Assembly: GCA_031376385.1 (NCBI GenBank)
Contig: JANMDQ010000013.1
Coordinates: 161,527 to 225,526 of the forward strand
DNA length: 64,000 nt
Direction of reading: 5' to 3'
Origin: Aquisediminimonas sp031376385
GTDB lineage: Bacteria; Pseudomonadota; Alphaproteobacteria; Sphingomonadales; Sphingomonadaceae
The notes beneath the pieces are model-generated. The model was not told where the DNA came from. It saw nothing but the letters and a program-made list of their open reading frames with translations, and made no database searches. Position numbers and translations under genes: made by a program. This document shows, in pieces, positions 61,410 to 64,000 of the stretch. Position 1 is the first letter of the stretch. Each line of letters opens with the position of its first letter.

Positions 61410-62330
61410 ATGACAAAACAGTTCATCCGATCCGTAACTGTCGCTGCACTGGTTATCGCACAGATTGCCCCTGCACTGGCGCAGCGCGCGCCCGGTCCGC
61501 AACCAGTACCTGTTCCACAACCAGTGTCGCCTCCGCGTCCCGATCTTCCTCAAATTCAGCCACCCCGCCCCGGCAACGGCGGCCCACAAATTCAGCCGCC
61601 CCGTCCTGTTGGCCCTCAACCTGTCAGGCCACCCGTTCGGCCCCTGCCGCCAACCCCGCCCATTGGTAACATCGGCAGTTATGCGGGCGTCATCAGGTGC
61701 GAATCCATCGGCAACCGCTGGCGTCAGTGCAACGTCCGCACGGGTAATCGGGTAGATCTGGTCCGCAGATTATCAGGCACGTGTCAGCGGGGCCGCACCT
61801 GGGGCTTTACCCGCAATTATGTGTGGGTGGAGCAGGGATGCCGCGCCGATTTCGGTTATGGCTATGCCAGCACAAGCAACCCTTATCCGCAACCGCAACC
61901 GCAACCACAGCCTATTCGCAACCCTGACCGGGGACCAAGCACTGGCGCTGTCATCGCTGGCGTTGTTGTGGCGGGCGGCCTGATCGCACTGCTGGCCAGC
62001 CGCAAGAAATCTTCAACGCCCAACGCACCAGCATCAACGGCCCCTGAAACTTACCCAGCAGGCCCGCCTGCCACGCTCAGTGCTGATCTCTCCTCACTCC
62101 CCAGTGCGGCGCGCGCATCCGTGCAAAATTGCCTGTTTGACGCCGCGCGCCAGATTGGTGTTACTGGCGGAACTAAGCTGAGCTATGATCGCACAACATC
62201 GCTTGAACCCGGCAATGGCGGTTGGCGGTTTGGCGCGGCTGTAACAGCCTCCTACCCCGACGGTGACCGCGCCTTGACCCTATACTGCCGCGCGACGCCA
62301 ACGCAGGTTATTCAGCTCGATTTCTCTTAA
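61410..62330 (+). CDS. Proline-rich secreted DUF3011 protein
   Basis: A 306-residue protein. A signal peptide (to about 'APALAQR') is followed by a proline-rich linker with 'QIQPPRP' repeated, a DUF3011-type Cys-containing segment ('RCESIGNRWRQCNV' and 'VWVEQGCRADFGYGY'), a PQPQPQ stretch, a single hydrophobic segment ('GAVIAGVVVAGGLIALLA') and a C-terminal domain with 'CLFDAARQIG'. The prolines and Cys pairs suggest an envelope-spanning or surface protein. The start is the ATG at 61410. It ends with an inverted repeat 40 bp downstream. Function unknown. Confidence 0.78.
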   Translation: MTKQFIRSVTVAALVIAQIAPALAQRAPGPQPVPVPQPVSPPRPDLPQIQPPRPGNGGPQIQPPRPVGPQPVRPPVRPLPPTPPIGNIGSYAGVIRCESIGNRWRQCNVRTGNRVDLVRRLSGTCQRGRTWGFTRNYVWVEQGCRADFGYGYASTSNPYPQPQPQPQPIRNPDRGPSTGAVIAGVVVAGGLIALLASRKKSSTPNAPASTAPETYPAGPPATLSADLSSLPSAARASVQNCLFDAARQIGVTGGTKLSYDRTTSLEPGNGGWRFGAAVTASYPDGDRALTLYCRATPTQVIQLDFS

Positions 62331-62370
62331 GGGGCCAGCTGTTTGGGGTGCTGATATGGGAACGGAATAA

Positions 62371-62433
62371 GGGGCAGAGGGCAGAGTCACGGTTTTGGTA
62401 ATCGAGCGCAACCGCAACTCTGTCCCTTGCCCC
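62371..62433. terminator. Imperfect long hairpin after the DUF3011 gene
   Basis: A 17-bp imperfect stem with a roughly 30-base loop that can extend through CGGTT/AACCG. It lies 40 bp after the DUF3011 gene stop. It could end that transcript, but there is no clean T-run, so it may instead be a repeat-type palindrome. Confidence 0.35.
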
Positions 62434-62487
62434 TATGATTTTCCATCCGACTGTGAGACATGAAGCGGCATGACCATGACTGCGCCT

Positions 62488-62619
62488 CCAGATAGACAGT
62501 GCGGTGAATGCCCCCGTGCCGCCAAGGGCTCTCTACCCCGTCCGCGGGAAGCGGGATGAGCGAAGAGGAGAGCAAGTAAAACTGCTAAGCCCCCTGTTTT
62601 TTGCTTGGGCAAGCCAGTG
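62488..62619 (-). pseudogene. Rearranged remnant of the lacZ 5' region
   Basis: Three blocks match the intact lacZ region at 54303-57476 on the same strand: 62488-62525 (lacZ 56797-56837), 62522-62550 (about 57332-57366) and 62552-62619 (57501-57568, upstream). The first junction removes 501 bp between two GCCGCCA direct repeats and keeps frame, giving 'SLIPLPADGVESPWR' joined to 'HGGIHRTVYLEA'. All coding differences seen from the intact gene are at synonymous positions. It is far too short to be active. Confidence 0.75.
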
Positions 62620-62682
62620 GGCGCAACGCGGCGGAGAATTTCGGAGACGAAATAATGTGGCGTTGGGGACAACGAGTGCGGC

Positions 62683-63372
62683 CTAGAGCAAATAGGGCCA
62701 GATCGCCGTTGCTGCTGCTGTTAAGCTGGCCATCATGACCCCGCCTGCCAGCAATCTTGACCCATGCAATCGCGTCCAGAGCAGAAAGCCTGTCAGACTC
62801 ATGGCGATGAGCGCGCCTGCAATACTATCCATAAATAAAACCCATGCGACGCCTACACCTGTGCCTTTGTGCAGATGCTTGATGAAGCCGAGTGCATTGG
62901 TGGCTTCCTGACGGACAGCAACACTGGTTGAACCGGGGATGTAATCGACTGTGACGCGGCCATTACTGTGGGTGAATTGCTGGCTCCATTTGAGGGCTTC
63001 CGTGCGCGGCTTCCCTAGGAAGGCTTTCTTGCCGCTTTCCTCTTTCTTGGGCGTGCGGGGTTCGGTGGGGAGGTTGAATTCTCGCTTCGCCCAAAGCCCT
63101 AACGCCTTTTCGTCAGCAATGACGCCGGGTGCCACAGCGACGTTCATGGCACTGACTTCGGTGGGTTCACCAGTTTCAATCTTCAGGATATTTCGGTGGT
63201 TAAGCAGAACGCCACTGATCCCCAGCATCAGGAACAAGAGCGCGCCCCACAAGCCCGTCCAAGCATGAATGCGTTTGAGCCAGCGGACGGCACCTGCCCG
63301 TTGCCACTGGGCGGGCGCGAACAACAGCCCGGATTGGTTCAATTTCATCCCCCCTACGGCGCGCTTATTCAT
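62683..63372 (-). CDS. PepSY-associated membrane protein
   Basis: A 229-residue protein with the PepSY-TM layout: an N-terminal transmembrane segment ('WGALLFLMLGISGVLLNHR'), a periplasmic PepSY-like region, and two further membrane segments near the C terminus ('GVAWVLFMDSIAGALIAMSL', 'GGVMMASLTAAATAIW'). Such proteins are often encoded next to TonB-dependent siderophore receptors and are linked to iron uptake, possibly as ferric reductases. Here it lies 54 bp after the receptor cut by the window edge. Start choice: ATG 63372, with alternatives at 63405 and 63348. Confidence 0.83.
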   Translation of the reverse strand: MNKRAVGGMKLNQSGLLFAPAQWQRAGAVRWLKRIHAWTGLWGALLFLMLGISGVLLNHRNILKIETGEPTEVSAMNVAVAPGVIADEKALGLWAKREFNLPTEPRTPKKEESGKKAFLGKPRTEALKWSQQFTHSNGRVTVDYIPGSTSVAVRQEATNALGFIKHLHKGTGVGVAWVLFMDSIAGALIAMSLTGFLLWTRLHGSRLLAGGVMMASLTAAATAIWPYLL

Positions 63373-63426
63373 AATGCGTCCCACTCGTGTTCGGCAGCTG
63401 CGCACAAGCGATACCGGATTTCAGCG

Positions 63427-64000
63427 TCACATTTTGGCTTTCAAGGTCAGCAGGACAGTGCGCGGATCGCCGGGCAAGCCGCCTGCAAAAGTTGGATTTT
63501 CAAAGTAGCGCTTATTGGTGATATTCTTCACATTCAGCGTAATTTCATATCGGGGCTGACGCCAATACAGTGCGGCGTTGCCGATTGTGTAACCTGGAAT
63601 ACGGATTGCATTGACTGTGTCTGCAAAGCTGCGGCCCTTGGCCGTTATACCCGCGCCGAGGCTCAGCCCCTCTACACCGACAGGCAAATCATAGGTCAGC
63701 CAGACCGAACCCGAATGGCGCGCTGCCGCTGCAGGCTCCAGCCCGAAGATTGAGCCGGTTCGCACAAAGGGCGTTCCACCAAAGGTTGTCGCAATTTCCC
63801 GGCTGACGTTAGTGGCATCAAGATAGGCATAGTTGGCAAGGACGCGCAGGCCAGCTGTGACTTCGCCGTTCAAGTCAATCTCAAAACCCTTAGCATCTTG
63901 AGCCCCGAGTGGAACTGGAGCCGCGCCGGGTGTTAGCGTGATGTTGTAATTGCGCCGCTTGATTTTGAAGGCTGCGACGTTGAGATTGAGCTTGCTGGGA
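63427..64000 (-). CDS. TonB-dependent siderophore-type receptor (3' part)
   Basis: The C-terminal part of a TonB-dependent receptor whose 5' end lies beyond the window. The reading frame runs through 64000 without a stop. Barrel features: 'GFEIDLNGEVTAGLRVLANY', 'HSGSVWLTYDLPVGVEGLSL', and the C-terminal 'NVKNITNKRYFEN' and 'DPRTVLLTLKAKM', typical of siderophore receptors such as FhuE/FpvA. It is upstream of the PepSY-TM gene on the same strand, a common siderophore-uptake pairing. The plug domain and signal peptide are outside the window. Confidence 0.88.
   Translation of the reverse strand, partial: PSKLNLNVAAFKIKRRNYNITLTPGAAPVPLGAQDAKGFEIDLNGEVTAGLRVLANYAYLDATNVSREIATTFGGTPFVRTGSIFGLEPAAAARHSGSVWLTYDLPVGVEGLSLGAGITAKGRSFADTVNAIRIPGYTIGNAALYWRQPRYEITLNVKNITNKRYFENPTFAGGLPGDPRTVLLTLKAKM

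Larger units (their letters stand above)
62331..62682. other. Gap with inverted repeat and rearranged lacZ remnant
   Basis: A 352-bp intergenic region before the PepSY gene stop. It has an imperfect inverted repeat, GGGGCAGAGGGCAGAGT (62371-62387) against ACTCTGTCCCTTGCCCC (62417-62433), and then a lacZ-derived fragment (62488-62619). The remaining sequence shows no gene. Confidence 0.6.

Noticed and set aside
1..64000. tRNA, rRNA, CRISPR, phage or IS transposase genes
   Set aside because: Reading both strands I saw no cloverleaf-like sequence, direct-repeat array, integrase or transposase; a tRNA scan was not possible.

Overview
The window looks like a chromosomal segment of an alphaproteobacterium, most likely a sphingomonad (order Sphingomonadales). 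Moderately high GC by eye, three TonB-dependent receptors set among catabolic genes, a GMC/enolase-superfamily/Spinster-type MFS operon, sphingomonad-style interspersed hairpins (a CCCGCA-loop-TGCGGG palindrome and a TTCGGCGTAGCTCAGGATAAA-type arm), and tightly overlapping ATGA/GTGA/TGATG gene junctions all fit. The taxonomic call is inference; there is no rRNA gene, and I found no tRNA gene, CRISPR array, prophage or intact insertion sequence.

Region 1 (14-7826, all minus) is a one-carbon oxidation operon transcribed purU - frmA - fdsG - fdsB - homocysteine methyltransferase - fdsA - fdsD. It turns formaldehyde (as S-hydroxymethylglutathione) and 10-formyl-THF into formate, and formate into CO2 plus NADH. 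Region 2 (8068-19513, plus) holds a TonB-dependent receptor, a TPR-sulfotransferase, then MFS transporter - aldehyde dehydrogenase - enolase-superfamily enzyme - GMC oxidoreductase, nearly all overlapping, and a GcvA-type LysR regulator. Region 3 (19510-31013) has a beta-hydroxyacid dehydrogenase, a PlsC acyltransferase, two FAD/GcvT-fold dehydrogenases of the dimethylglycine/sarcosine dehydrogenase family, a Rieske oxygenase of the betaine-demethylase type, an MDR oxidoreductase, a GNAT enzyme and a class-III aminotransferase. Regions 1-3 together read as a system for importing and stripping N-methyl groups from a betaine-like or N-methyl amine compound and burning the released C1 units; the exact substrate is not determined by the sequence.

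Region 4 (31502-38037) is an AT-richer glycan island: FkbM methyltransferase, Wzx-type flippase, and glycosyltransferases of GT32, GT2, GT61 and GT4 type. Region 5 (38240-46725) is mostly housekeeping: nadA, a small secreted protein, an ABC-F ATPase, a fasciclin-domain protein, a 1.3-kb gene-free stretch with a 380-bp inverted-repeat element, a two-domain M16 peptidase and a small beta-rich protein.

Region 6 (46811-54254) is a second catabolic module: IclR regulator, tandem DUF1330 protein, alpha/beta-hydrolase-fold protein lacking its catalytic residues, and a TonB receptor on the minus strand, diverging from an amidohydrolase, an acyl-CoA synthetase and a SnoaL-like protein on the plus strand. 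A clear inverted repeat lies in the divergent promoter. Region 7 (54303-64000) carries a LacZ-type beta-galactosidase, a Crp/Fnr regulator, a run of secreted proteins (lipase-like hydrolase, META-domain protein, dienelactone-hydrolase-like protein, DUF3011 protein), a rearranged remnant of the beta-galactosidase 5' region, a PepSY-type membrane protein and the 3' end of a TonB-dependent siderophore-type receptor cut by the window edge.
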